Assembly: GCA_014377155.1 (NCBI GenBank)
Contig: JACMQD010000423.1
Span: 1-12,881 of the forward strand
Origin: Herminiimonas sp.
Lineage (GTDB): Bacteria > Pseudomonadota > Gammaproteobacteria > Burkholderiales > Burkholderiaceae
Direction: 5' to 3'
Length of the DNA: 12,881 nucleotides
Part shown: in pieces, positions 1 to 8,021 of the stretch
How the letters are laid out: the number at the start of each line of letters is the position of its first letter
Numbering within the stretch: the stretch's first letter is position 1
The notes under the pieces: model-generated
Databases searched by the model: none
Seen by the model: only the letters and a program-made list of their open reading frames with translations
What the model was told of the DNA's origin: nothing
Translations under genes and position numbers: made by a program

Positions 1-371
1 CCGCCATCGATACTGGCAATCGACTGCTGCACTTTTTTCAGCAGCTTGCGCTCACGGTCGCGGGTGCGTAGTTCAAGCGCATGCTCTTCCTCGATCGTGG
101 CGCGGTCCGCCGGATCGGGAACCAGCACGGTTTCACGCAAATGTTCGGTGGTCTCGCCGGCGTTTTTCAGCAAGTCTTTTTCGAGTTGCTGCAGACGTGC
201 CTTGAAAAAAGCGAGCTGCGCAGGATTCATGTAGTCCTTTTCGCTCATCTTAACGAGTTGCGCTTCGGTCAACATGGTGCCATCAGCGGGGACGGCGGAA
301 GTCGATTTTGGTGTTTTGGTTGCCACTTCGATTACTTTCGAGACTACAGTCGGTTCAATCTTAACCATCAT
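1..371 (-). CDS. dksA: RNA polymerase-binding transcription factor DksA (3' end off window)
   Basis: DksA binds the RNA polymerase secondary channel and, with ppGpp, adjusts rRNA, tRNA and amino-acid promoters. Only the first 123 codons are present; the frame is open to the window edge. Visible parts are a variable, Thr/Lys/Ser-rich N-terminus (about residues 1-30), a conserved segment around MSEKDYMNPAQLAFF (42-56), and a long charged coiled coil. The coil carries the tip motif D86-P-A-D89-R-A91, the DxxDxA signature of active DksA-type factors. The C-terminal zinc finger lies beyond position 1, so four-cysteine and cysteine-poor paralogues cannot be told apart. The start is uncertain: ATG codons lie in tandem at 371 and 368, only a weak GGA precedes them, and an in-frame GTG lies at 398. 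The gene follows the COG0523 GTPase gene on the same strand after 130 bases. Confidence 0.9.
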   Translation of the reverse strand, partial: MMVKIEPTVVSKVIEVATKTPKSTSAVPADGTMLTEAQLVKMSEKDYMNPAQLAFFKARLQQLEKDLLKNAGETTEHLRETVLVPDPADRATIEEEHALELRTRDRERKLLKKVQQSIASIDG

Positions 372-501
372 TCCAGCAAAAACATTGTTGTTGCTCACAT
401 CTTGTTGGAATGAACGGTTTTCGAATTCTCTTTTATTGCAACGGCCGTTACTGCATGCTCCTGACAGGTCGCATTTGACCGGTCGGGAGGATATTGTTAG
501 T
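372..501 (-). other. Intergenic region between COG0523 gene and dksA
   Basis: This stretch separates the GTPase stop codon from the dksA start. It holds a perfect 10-base palindrome AACGGCCGTT (440-449) and a possible imperfect hairpin (GACCGGTC / GACCTGTC on the minus strand, about 468-489) with no T-run after it. I could not pick a convincing -35/-10 pair for dksA or a classical terminator for the GTPase gene. Readthrough from the zinc operon into dksA is possible but not shown. Confidence 0.3.
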
Positions 502-1560
502 TTATACCAAACATTGTTCAAGTCCGCGAATAAAAATATCCTTCGGTATATTTTTGCCAATAAACACCATTTTGCTGCCGCGTGCCTCGCCTTCGGGCCA
601 TTTGCCGCCGATGTCGCTGCCCATCATCTGGTGCACGCCCTGAAACACGACTTTGCGATCGGCACCGTCCATCCACAGTACGCCTTTATAGCGCAACATG
701 CGCGGTCCGTAAACCTGTACGATGCCGCCGAGAAATTCATCCAGGCGCGCAGTATCGAACGGTCGGTCGCTCTTGAAGGCAAATGCGGCGATATCGTCCG
801 CATGGCCTGCATGATGATGGTTGTGGGCGCTCTTGTGCGCATGCGCGTCGTGGTCGTGGCCGCAATGGTCGTCGCAGTCATCGTCCGCATGCACATGGTC
901 TTGCTGTTCCAGGAATTCCGGATCGATTTCCAGCTTTTCGTTGAGGTTGAATCCGCGCAAATCCAGCACCTCGGTCAGCGGCGCGCGGCCGAAATCGGCT
1001 TTGGTAATGGGCGCGCGCGGATTGATGCGTTTGAGCCGGGAAGTCAGGGTATCGATTTCGGCAGCGGATACCAGATCGGTTTTCGAGAGCAACATGCGGT
1101 CGGCAAACCCGACCTGGCGCTGCGCTTCTTCATGTTCGTCGAGTTGTTGCATGCCATGCCGCGCATCGACCACGGTGATGACCGCATCGAGCAGGTAATG
1201 CATCGATACTTCCTCGTCCATGAAAAACGTTTGCGCAACCGGTCCGGGATTGGCCAAGCCTGTGGTTTCGATGACGATACGGTCAAAATCGAGTTCGCCC
1301 GCATCACGTTTCTGCGCCAGCGCCGTCAGCGCCACGATCAGATCGCCTCGCACGGTGCAACAGATGCAGCCGTTGTTCATTTCGACAATTTGCTCGCTAC
1401 TGTCCTGCACCAGGATTTCATTGTCGATATTTTCGGGGCCGAATTCGTTTTCGATCACGGCGATCTTGTGGCCGTGGTCTTCTTGCAAGATGCGATTGAG
1501 CAGCGTTGTTTTACCGGCGCCGAGAAAGCCGGTCAGGATCGTAGCGGGAATGAGGGCCAT
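502..1560 (-). CDS. COG0523 (CobW/G3E family) GTPase, putative zinc metallochaperone
   Basis: This 352-residue protein belongs to the G3E P-loop GTPases, which deliver metal ions to client proteins using GTP. It shows a Walker A motif GFLGAGKT (11-18), the metal-binding GCICC motif of COG0523 (64-68), ETTGLANP (98-105), a guanine-specificity motif SKTD (159-162) and a CobW C-terminal domain from about 257. Between the two domains (222-256) is a histidine-rich loop with 12 His and 2 Cys, a likely metal-loading segment. I start at the Met of MALIPATIL because the family normally begins there. The frame extends 11 codons further to an ATG at 1593, which overlaps the upstream gene. The gene lies 20 bases after a Zur-type regulator, so zinc is the most likely metal. 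Cobalt, nickel or nitrile-hydratase-type roles known in the family are less likely here. No clear ribosome binding site precedes either start. Confidence 0.9.
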   Translation of the reverse strand: MALIPATILTGFLGAGKTTLLNRILQEDHGHKIAVIENEFGPENIDNEILVQDSSEQIVEMNNGCICCTVRGDLIVALTALAQKRDAGELDFDRIVIETTGLANPGPVAQTFFMDEEVSMHYLLDAVITVVDARHGMQQLDEHEEAQRQVGFADRMLLSKTDLVSAAEIDTLTSRLKRINPRAPITKADFGRAPLTEVLDLRGFNLNEKLEIDPEFLEQQDHVHADDDCDDHCGHDHDAHAHKSAHNHHHAGHADDIAAFAFKSDRPFDTARLDEFLGGIVQVYGPRMLRYKGVLWMDGADRKVVFQGVHQMMGSDIGGKWPEGEARGSKMVFIGKNIPKDIFIRGLEQCLV

Positions 1561-1580
1561 GTTATTTGGGAAAGAAGAAG

Positions 1581-2156
1581 TCAATGGGCGCAATCAGCGC
1601 ACCAGCCTTTGATTGTGAGTTCTATATCGTGGCTCTGGAAGCCTTTTCCAAGGGTCTGTTGCAACGTTGTTTGCAACTGCTGACGCAGTGTTTCGGAACG
1701 CTGGCGCGGTAACGGCAGCATGCCAGCCAGCATGGTCGAATTGCCGCTGCCGTCCAGGCAAAATACCTTGGCGCAGCGGGTGCACTTGAAATGCCCGTGC
1801 TGATGCTGGCCCGGATTGTCCGGGTTCATCATATCCGTATGTTTGGTCCCGGCGCTGTAGCGAAATACCCGGTCGTCACCGGGTATCCTGTGCGCCAGGC
1901 GGGCATCGGTGAGGCAATCGAGTGCGCGGTACAGCGTCACGCGATCCATGTCCGTAAAAATATCCTGCATGTCCTGATGCGAAAACGCCCGGTGCGCCCC
2001 GAGCAGCGCCGCCAATACCTTGACTCGCGCGACGGTAATCCGCACGGCCGCCTGGCGCAACTGGGACTCTGCCAGCGATTGGGCATGCACCGGGCCCGTG
2101 GCATGATTGCCATGCGTAGCGGCAGAGTCGGGCTTGGTTTTGCTGGTCGGTTTCAT
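1581..2156 (-). CDS. zur: Fur-family transcriptional regulator, zinc-responsive (Zur type)
   Basis: This 191-residue protein has the Fur fold: an N-terminal winged helix with recognition helix DRVTLYRAL (71-79) and a C-terminal dimerisation and metal-binding domain. HQHGHFKCTRC (118-128) supplies His residues and the first CxxC pair (C125, C128). A second pair, C186 and C189, sits at the extreme C-terminus, giving the four-cysteine structural zinc site of many Fur/Zur proteins. Members of this type repress zinc uptake and zinc-sparing genes when zinc-loaded. The zinc assignment rests on the His/Cys pattern and on the downstream COG0523 gene; Fur or PerR function is less likely. An extended hydrophilic N-terminus (residues 1-30) is atypical. 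The start at 2156 lies only 7 bases after a good -10 box, so either the message is leaderless or initiation is further downstream. Confidence 0.85.
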   Translation of the reverse strand: MKPTSKTKPDSAATHGNHATGPVHAQSLAESQLRQAAVRITVARVKVLAALLGAHRAFSHQDMQDIFTDMDRVTLYRALDCLTDARLAHRIPGDDRVFRYSAGTKHTDMMNPDNPGQHQHGHFKCTRCAKVFCLDGSGNSTMLAGMLPLPRQRSETLRQQLQTTLQQTLGKGFQSHDIELTIKGWCADCAH

Positions 2157-2163
2157 GCCGTGA

Positions 2164-2193
2164 ATTATGCCCCAATCTGCAATTGAGTTGCAA
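2164..2193 (-). promoter_or_regulatory. Putative zur promoter with overlapping inverted repeat
   Basis: On the minus strand a -35-like TTGCAA (2193-2188) is followed after 18 bases by a -10-like CATAAT (2169-2164). The inverted repeat TGCAA-CTCAA-TTGCA (2178-2192) covers the -35 box, a typical position for a repressor site. It precedes a zinc-regulator gene, so autoregulation by Zur is a reasonable inference. The arms are only 5 bases and I have not matched them to a published Zur box. Confidence 0.45.
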
Positions 2194-2225
2194 AATATCA
2201 GTCGATCGCATGCCGCATCTCGTCG

Positions 2226-3203
2226 TCACGCGTTTTCATCGGGTTTTCGTTTGGCACGCGGATGCGCGGCATCATACACTTGCGCCAGTCTCTGGAAATC
2301 CAGCGACGTGTAGATCTGGGTCGATGCGATCGACGCATGGCCGAGCATTTCCTGCACCGCCCGCAAATCGCCTGACGACTGCAACACATGCGATGCAAAC
2401 GAATGGCGCAACACGTGCGGATGGACATTGACCGGAATGCCGAGCGCCTGGGCATGCGCTTTCAGACGCAACTGCACCAGCCGCACCGAAATGCGGGTGC
2501 CGCGCTCACTTAAAAACAGGGGGTGCGGATCACCTTTTTGCAGAGCTGCGCGCACCGCGAGCCAGGTCGCAATCGCTGCCAGCGCAGGCTGGCCGACCGG
2601 CACGCTGCGCATCTTGCTGCCCTTGCCGGTCACCATGACTTCACCCGAGTCAAAATCGATCCAGCCAAGCGACTGATAGCTGCCTTCCTTGGCATAACGC
2701 ACGTCCAGTCCAACCAGTTCGGCCACCCGCAAGCCACTTGAATAGAGTAATTCGAACATGGCCAGGTTGCAGAGCTGGGTGCTCGACGTGGCCGATGTCG
2801 TGTCCATCCCATTGGGGGTACAAGAAACCAGGCGTACCGCATCGTCGGCCGATAGCGCCTTGGGCAAGGGCTTGCTGCGCTTGGGGGCTTTCACGCCCTC
2901 GACCGGATTGGTCGCCAGTGTGGTTTCGTGCGACAGCCAGTCGAAGAAACCGCGCCATGCCGACAATTTGCGCGCAATCGAGCGCGGGTCGAGTCCGCGC
3001 GCATGGAGTTGGGACGCAAATTTGCGAATATTGAAATGATTCAGTGCGGTGAGGTCGACCGCCGGTTCCACTGCGTTGCACAAGGTACTCAGCTCAGCCA
3101 GATCACGCTGGTAGGCGGCGATGGTATGCGGCGACAGTTGGCGTTGAGTCTTCAGGCAATCGAGATAGCTGTCGAGCCAGGTGCGCTGCGGGCTGGATGC
3201 CAT
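2226..3203 (-). CDS. xerC: Tyrosine recombinase XerC
   Basis: XerC acts with XerD at the dif site to resolve chromosome dimers at the septum. The 325-residue protein has the N-terminal SAM-like DNA-binding domain (about 5-95) and a complete catalytic domain. The catalytic residues visible are R159 in SSGLRVAEL, K194 in VTGKGSK, H263 and R266 in HVLRHSF, H289 in GHAS and nucleophile Y298. XerC rather than XerD is favoured by the neighbours: DUF484 and dapF lie upstream on the same strand, as in the E. coli dapF-yigA-xerC order. It begins 9 bases after the DUF484 stop with no evident ribosome binding site, so translation may be coupled. A linker of about 20 residues rich in Thr and Ser (130-145) precedes the catalytic core and is somewhat longer than in E. 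coli XerC. Confidence 0.93.
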   Translation of the reverse strand: MASSPQRTWLDSYLDCLKTQRQLSPHTIAAYQRDLAELSTLCNAVEPAVDLTALNHFNIRKFASQLHARGLDPRSIARKLSAWRGFFDWLSHETTLATNPVEGVKAPKRSKPLPKALSADDAVRLVSCTPNGMDTTSATSSTQLCNLAMFELLYSSGLRVAELVGLDVRYAKEGSYQSLGWIDFDSGEVMVTGKGSKMRSVPVGQPALAAIATWLAVRAALQKGDPHPLFLSERGTRISVRLVQLRLKAHAQALGIPVNVHPHVLRHSFASHVLQSSGDLRAVQEMLGHASIASTQIYTSLDFQRLAQVYDAAHPRAKRKPDENA

Positions 3204-3212
3204 TTGAAATTG

Positions 3213-3881
3213 CTAATCGAGCAGGCAGGTCACGGCAGCGCTGGCAGTATCGCTGATTTTGACCAGAAAATCCGTCCCCATGTCTGCGGTAAAACGGGCC
3301 GCATCCGGCGAGCCCAGCACCAGCAATCCGAATGCGGTCGACGTGCCTGGCGCGCGCAAGGGCAACATCGCAATCGACTGGACCGACGCCGCATCCTCGA
3401 GCCACGAAGCCGCTTCGAAATCCTGATTGGAGCCACAAAAAGGCGCCGTCAGGCTACGCGAAAAAATCTGCGAATCCTCGGAGACTTCGGCTGCGAACCA
3501 GGTGTGAGAAAACGCCGCGGCAACCCCCCACAGTCGCAAGGTTGCCTGCGGTACGTCGAAAATCATCTGCAAGCCATTGACCAGCACATGCGGCAAATCG
3601 ACATCGTTGCGCGCCATCAGCAGTGACCGGCTCCATTGCTGGAATTTACCGGTAATCGCATCGTTTTCCTGACCGATTCGCATCAGGTCGGCCAGACGCA
3701 GCTCCAATGCCTTCATTTTTTCGCGCACCACTTCCATTTGCCGCTCTTGCAACGACACGGTACGTCCGCCCAGGGCGCTACTCAACCTGATCTGTGACAG
3801 GAGCTCTGCATGTTCTTCGAAGAAACGGGAATTATCTGCCAGGTAGCGGGCGACGGAATCGGAGTCCAGGGGATGAGTCAT
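3213..3881 (-). CDS. DUF484 family protein (YigA-like)
   Basis: This 222-residue protein matches the DUF484 family, whose biochemical function is not established. The first 40 residues carry the family-typical N-terminal stretch (VARYLADNSRFFEEHAELL). A charged helix likely to form a coiled coil follows (about 44-75), then a domain of about 140 residues whose pattern resembles a GAF sensor fold. No catalytic motif can be named. It sits between dapF and xerC, an arrangement also seen in gammaproteobacteria, which suggests a long-lived link with one of these neighbours. The start at 3881 has no clear ribosome binding site; an in-frame stop lies 18 bases upstream, so no longer form is possible. 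A 151-base gap separates it from dapF and contains a -10-like TAAAAT on the minus strand (3967-3962), so it may have its own promoter. Confidence 0.85.
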   Translation of the reverse strand: MTHPLDSDSVARYLADNSRFFEEHAELLSQIRLSSALGGRTVSLQERQMEVVREKMKALELRLADLMRIGQENDAITGKFQQWSRSLLMARNDVDLPHVLVNGLQMIFDVPQATLRLWGVAAAFSHTWFAAEVSEDSQIFSRSLTAPFCGSNQDFEAASWLEDAASVQSIAMLPLRAPGTSTAFGLLVLGSPDAARFTADMGTDFLVKISDTASAAVTCLLD

Positions 3882-4009
3882 GTTTGTGTCGGAGAGGAAT
3901 CAATGAAAAAGGAGACGAATGCAGGCGGACCAGCGTGGCTGCCGATTGCGTTCAGAGGGGGATTTTAACCGACAACCGCACCGCCGACGCGGAACGCGGC
4001 GATGAAAAC

Positions 4010-4030
4010 GCGCAATGCGCAATGCGCAAT
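4010..4030. repeat. Three tandem copies of GCGCAAT
   Basis: The heptamer GCGCAAT occurs three times head to tail and ends two bases before the end of the dapF reading frame on the opposite strand. It lies in the dapF-DUF484 gap. No gene or terminator explains it. It is short enough for strand slippage, so the copy number may vary between strains. Confidence 0.8.
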
Positions 4031-4032
4031 GC

Positions 4033-4884
4033 TCATAGTTCGATCTCACCTTCGAACACGATTTCCGCCGGACCACCAAGAAACACCGGTGCCGCGCCAC
4101 CTTTCCAGGCAATCGTCAGCGTACCGCCACGCGCATCCACCTCCACCGGCGAATCGAGCAGACCGCGCCGGATACCGGCTACTACGGCTGCGCAAGCGCC
4201 GGTGCCGCAGGCCAGCGTTTCGCCGACGCCACGTTCGTACACGCGCAAGCGGATATGCTGGCGATCGATCACCTGCATGAAGCCGGCGTTGACCCTGCGC
4301 GGAAAGCGTTGATGGTTTTCGATCAGCGGGCCGTCTTCGAGGACTGGTGCGGTTTCGCTATTATCGACCACCTGCACCGCATGCGGGTTGCCCATCGATA
4401 CGGTTGAAAACCAGCTAGTCTTGCCGTTGATGACAAGCGGCCACAAAGTGTCTGTGCCTTCGGGTTTGCCGGCGAGCTGGCTGGCGTCGAACGGCACGGC
4501 AGCGGCGTCGACGATCGGCGCGCCCATGTTGACCGTGATGCTGCCGTTGTCCTCGAGCGTCGGCTCGATGATGCCGGACATGGTTTCGACGCGAATGGTG
4601 CGCTTGTTGGTCAGCTTTTTGTCGGTCACGAAGCGCACGAATGCGCGCGAGCCGTTGCCACATTGCTCGACCTCGCCGCCATCGGCGTTGTAGATCCGAT
4701 AGCGGAAGTCGACATCGGCGGCCTGCGATTTTTCGACCACCAGCATCTGGTCGGCGCCGATGCCGAAGCGACGGTCGCCCAGCCGCTGCCATTGGGCCGC
4801 GCTCAGATCGACGTGCTGATTAATGGCGTCGATGACAATAAAATCATTGCCGGCGCCGTGCATTTTCGTGAATTTGAGTTTCAT
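4033..4884 (-). CDS. dapF: Diaminopimelate epimerase
   Basis: DapF converts LL- to meso-diaminopimelate, the direct precursor of lysine and of the peptidoglycan cross-linking residue. At 283 residues it has the usual family length. The N-terminus [12 protein letters not shown] (4-15) is diagnostic. The two catalytic cysteines are present: C75 in [10 protein letters not shown] and C226 in [13 protein letters not shown] start at 4884 (MKLKFTK); the frame stays open upstream to 5040, but those residues lie inside the acyltransferase gene in another frame and are not DapF-like. Only 7 bases separate the start from the stop of that gene, and a GAGG sits 13 bases upstream. A perfect TATAAT on the minus strand (4896-4891) overlaps the junction but has no obvious -35. 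Cell-wall precursor and lipid A genes are thus probably co-transcribed. Confidence 0.96.
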   Translation of the reverse strand: MKLKFTKMHGAGNDFIVIDAINQHVDLSAAQWQRLGDRRFGIGADQMLVVEKSQAADVDFRYRIYNADGGEVEQCGNGSRAFVRFVTDKKLTNKRTIRVETMSGIIEPTLEDNGSITVNMGAPIVDAAAVPFDASQLAGKPEGTDTLWPLVINGKTSWFSTVSMGNPHAVQVVDNSETAPVLEDGPLIENHQRFPRRVNAGFMQVIDRQHIRLRVYERGVGETLACGTGACAAVVAGIRRGLLDSPVEVDARGGTLTIAWKGGAAPVFLGGPAEIVFEGEIEL

Positions 4885-4891
4885 GCTGCGA

Positions 4892-5803
4892 TTATAGCCT
4901 CGTCGTTCCTTCGGCAAGCGGTGCTGCAGCAGCGGCACGCCCGTAGAAGCCAGGCTCGCCCTGGGGCCGGGTCTTGAAGCGCTTGTGGGTCCACAAATAT
5001 TCGGCCGGCGTTTCGCGGACCCGCTCTTCGATGAACGCATTCATGCGGCGCGTCGCCTCGACCATATCCTCACCCGGGAAGTTTTCCCACGCAGGATAGA
5101 TGCGCACTTTCCAGCCACGATAATCGGGAAGATAGGTGGCAATTACCGGAATCACCTTGGCACCGGTAACCGCGGCAATCCGTGCCGGTGCCGTCAGAGT
5201 CGCCGCCGGAATGCCGAAGAACGGCACGAACGCGGCATCCTTGGCGCCGAAATCCATATCCGGCAGCATGAAGAACGACACGCCCCTGCGCATGGCGCGC
5301 AAAATCGGCTTGATGCCGTCGGCGCGCGACACAAGCTCGAACGGATGCCATCGCATCCGCCCTTTACGCAGGGCTTCGTCGAATACCTCGTTGCTTTGTC
5401 TGCTATACATCGAGCACACCGGCGTCTCCAGCGCCAGCGCCACGCCCGCGATATCCAGGCTGACGAAATGCGGGCAGAGCAGGATGGTTGGCCCCGTTTC
5501 GATCAAGGCGACCGGCATATCCGGTTCGACGCGGATCAGGCGACGCAGGCGCGCCTCGGACCCCCACCACAAGATGCCACGCTCGAGGATGCTGCGCGCA
5601 TAGGCCTGAAAATGTCGGGCAGCGATTGCTTGACGTTCCTGTTCGGTACGCTCTGGCATGCACAGGCGCAGGTTGATCAGGGCAATCCGTCGCCGCGATG
5701 TCATGACGCGAAACAAAAGCCAGCCGACCGCCTCGCCGATCCGCCCGAGTACGGACAGCGGCAGCCAGTGCAATAACCACATCAGGGCCAGCAACAATCT
5801 CAT
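4892..5803 (-). CDS. Lipid A biosynthesis acyltransferase (LpxL/LpxM family), HX4D type
   Basis: This 303-residue protein belongs to the LpxL/LpxM (HtrB/MsbB) family, inner-membrane enzymes that add secondary acyl chains to Kdo-lipid A from acyl-ACP. A hydrophobic N-terminal segment (about 2-33) is the membrane anchor. The catalytic HX4D motif is H112-FVSL-D117 in CPHFVSLD. Typical family blocks follow: PDMDFG (about 180-185), a proline/alanine segment, and a C-terminal YLWTHKRFK. The C-terminal tail after TRPQGEPG is rich in alanine and may be disordered. The start codon overlaps the stop of the preceding acyltransferase gene by 4 bases (ATGA), and AGG lies directly before ATG, so the two are translationally coupled. 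Which chain or position it acylates cannot be read from sequence. Confidence 0.9.
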   Translation of the reverse strand: MRLLLALMWLLHWLPLSVLGRIGEAVGWLLFRVMTSRRRIALINLRLCMPERTEQERQAIAARHFQAYARSILERGILWWGSEARLRRLIRVEPDMPVALIETGPTILLCPHFVSLDIAGVALALETPVCSMYSRQSNEVFDEALRKGRMRWHPFELVSRADGIKPILRAMRRGVSFFMLPDMDFGAKDAAFVPFFGIPAATLTAPARIAAVTGAKVIPVIATYLPDYRGWKVRIYPAWENFPGEDMVEATRRMNAFIEERVRETPAEYLWTHKRFKTRPQGEPGFYGRAAAAAPLAEGTTRL

Positions 5804-6654
5804 CCTGGTTTCTCTTTCTCTGCCGGCAGGCTGACGCCAGCCGGCTTTTTGTAGCGGTTATAACTCCAGAAGTATTGCGCGGGATAGTGCGCGATCAGCT
5901 GCTCCATGGCAGCATTGATGGCACCGGCCTGCTGTTGCGGCGTCGCGCCCATGGACTGGCCGAAAGGCGTGAAACGAATCACATACCCGCGCCCGCCCGG
6001 CAAACGTTCGGCATGCGAGACGATGATCGGCGCGCCGGTCATCTGATGCAGTTTGGCTGAAAGCGTCATGGTGTAGGCCGGCTTGCCGAAGAAATTCGCC
6101 CACACGCCTTCGCCCTGTTGCGGCACCTGATCCGGCAACAGGCCGATGGCGCCACCTTTCTTCAGTGTCTTGAGCAGCGTGCGTACGCCGGCCAGATTGG
6201 CGGGCGCCAGCAGCAGGTTGTGGCGCGCGCGCGCCCCTTCCATCAGCGGCTTGAGGGCGGCCTTGCGCGGTGGGCGATACAGGGCCGTCAACGGAATCCG
6301 GGCAGCAATCGCCTGCGCGATGATTTCGAAGCAGCCCAGGTGCGGCGTCAGCAGGATCACGCCCTTACCCCCGTCGAGCGCCGCCTGGACCAGTTGCCAG
6401 TTTTCGACCTTGGCCGTTGCCAGCACGCGCGCGGGCGGCGCGCACCAGATGTAAGCCAATTCGAGAATGCTCTTGCCTGATTCGGCAATGACCGCACGTC
6501 GGTGCGCCAAGAAACCGGCTTGGCGCAGGTTGGCCAGCAAACGCGTCCTGTAAGACGGCGAAACCAGATAGACCAGCCAGCCGAGCAGGGTTCCCGCAGC
6601 GTGCAGAAACGGCAACGACAAGTGTGACAGCAGGCGGAATAAAGTGATGAGCAT
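5800..6654 (-). CDS. Lipid A biosynthesis acyltransferase (LpxL/LpxM family), HX4E type
   Basis: This is a second, divergent member of the LpxL/LpxM family (284 residues), first gene of the minus-strand run. A hydrophobic anchor occupies about residues 2-32. The catalytic motif is H105-LGCF-E110, an HX4E variant beside the HX4D of its partner. Further family blocks are YRPPRK (about 126-131), LLPDQVP and the C-terminal YFWSYNRYKK. The pair probably installs the two secondary acyl chains of lipid A. I start at ATG 6654; a TTG directly upstream and in frame could also serve, and no good ribosome binding site is visible. It diverges from metK across 176 bases that must hold both promoters. Assignment of LpxL versus LpxM is not possible by eye. 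Confidence 0.88.
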   Translation of the reverse strand: MLITLFRLLSHLSLPFLHAAGTLLGWLVYLVSPSYRTRLLANLRQAGFLAHRRAVIAESGKSILELAYIWCAPPARVLATAKVENWQLVQAALDGGKGVILLTPHLGCFEIIAQAIAARIPLTALYRPPRKAALKPLMEGARARHNLLLAPANLAGVRTLLKTLKKGGAIGLLPDQVPQQGEGVWANFFGKPAYTMTLSAKLHQMTGAPIIVSHAERLPGGRGYVIRFTPFGQSMGATPQQQAGAINAAMEQLIAHYPAQYFWSYNRYKKPAGVSLPAEKEKPG

Positions 6655-6731
6655 CAAGTAGGCCGACAGGAGTTTTGCTGAAAATTTTCAAGAGGCGTAA
6701 AATATCACGAATGTTGGAACCGCCGAGTTAA

Positions 6732-6758
6732 TAGACAACTTGCGAGACGGTATATAAA
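6732..6758 (+). promoter_or_regulatory. Putative metK promoter
   Basis: A -35-like TAGACA (6732-6737) is followed by an AT-rich TATATAAATT block (6751-6760). TATAAA at 6753-6758 is the best -10, with a 15-base spacer; shifting to TAAATT gives 17. Transcription would begin near 6765, just ahead of the structured leader. The divergent acyltransferase promoter was not located with confidence. Confidence 0.4.
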
Positions 6759-6770
6759 TTTCGCTAAAGC

Positions 6771-6830
6771 GTCGTGGGCTCATTAGGTTGGCCGCGACAT
6801 GGTCACACTAAACATTTCCAGGAGCCCACT
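6771..6830 (+). promoter_or_regulatory. metK leader: candidate switch sequestering the ribosome binding site
   Basis: GTGGGCTC (6774-6781) is perfectly complementary to GAGCCCAC (6822-6829), which contains most of the AGGAG ribosome binding site and ends one base before the metK ATG. Inside this helix two more helices can stack: TTAG/CTAA (6783-6786 with 6808-6811) and TGGCC/GGTCA (6789-6793 with 6801-6805, one G-U), closed by a 7-base loop. A competing stem GTCGTGG/CCGCGAC (6771-6777 with 6792-6798, one U-G pair) uses half of the sequestering strand and would free the ribosome binding site. The layout is that of a translational ON/OFF leader. I do not recognise it as SAM-I, SAM-II, SMK, SAM-V or SAM/SAH. 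The pairing is seen; ligand and function are inferred. Confidence 0.55.
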
Positions 6831-7991
<1,161 letters not shown>

Positions 7992-8021
7992 TCCTATTTC
8001 ACCCTGACAATTCGATGCAGC

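Noticed and set aside
440..449. AACGGCCGTT palindrome as an operator for dksA
   Set aside because: A single 10-base palindrome with no promoter around it and no second copy near a related gene is weak evidence.
468..489. Imperfect hairpin after the COG0523 gene as a terminator
   Set aside because: The stem has a mismatch and no T-run follows on the minus strand, so it is not a supported intrinsic terminator.
274..1683. Long plus-strand open frame opposite the COG0523 GTPase gene
   Set aside because: It mirrors the reverse strand of a well-supported gene, has no recognisable domain, and spans the dksA leader and part of zur. Long antisense frames are common in GC-rich genes.
6774..6830. In-frame N-terminal extension of MetK by 19 residues
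   Set aside because: The extension lies in the structured leader, has no ribosome binding site and lacks family similarity; ATG 6831 has AGGAG at good spacing.
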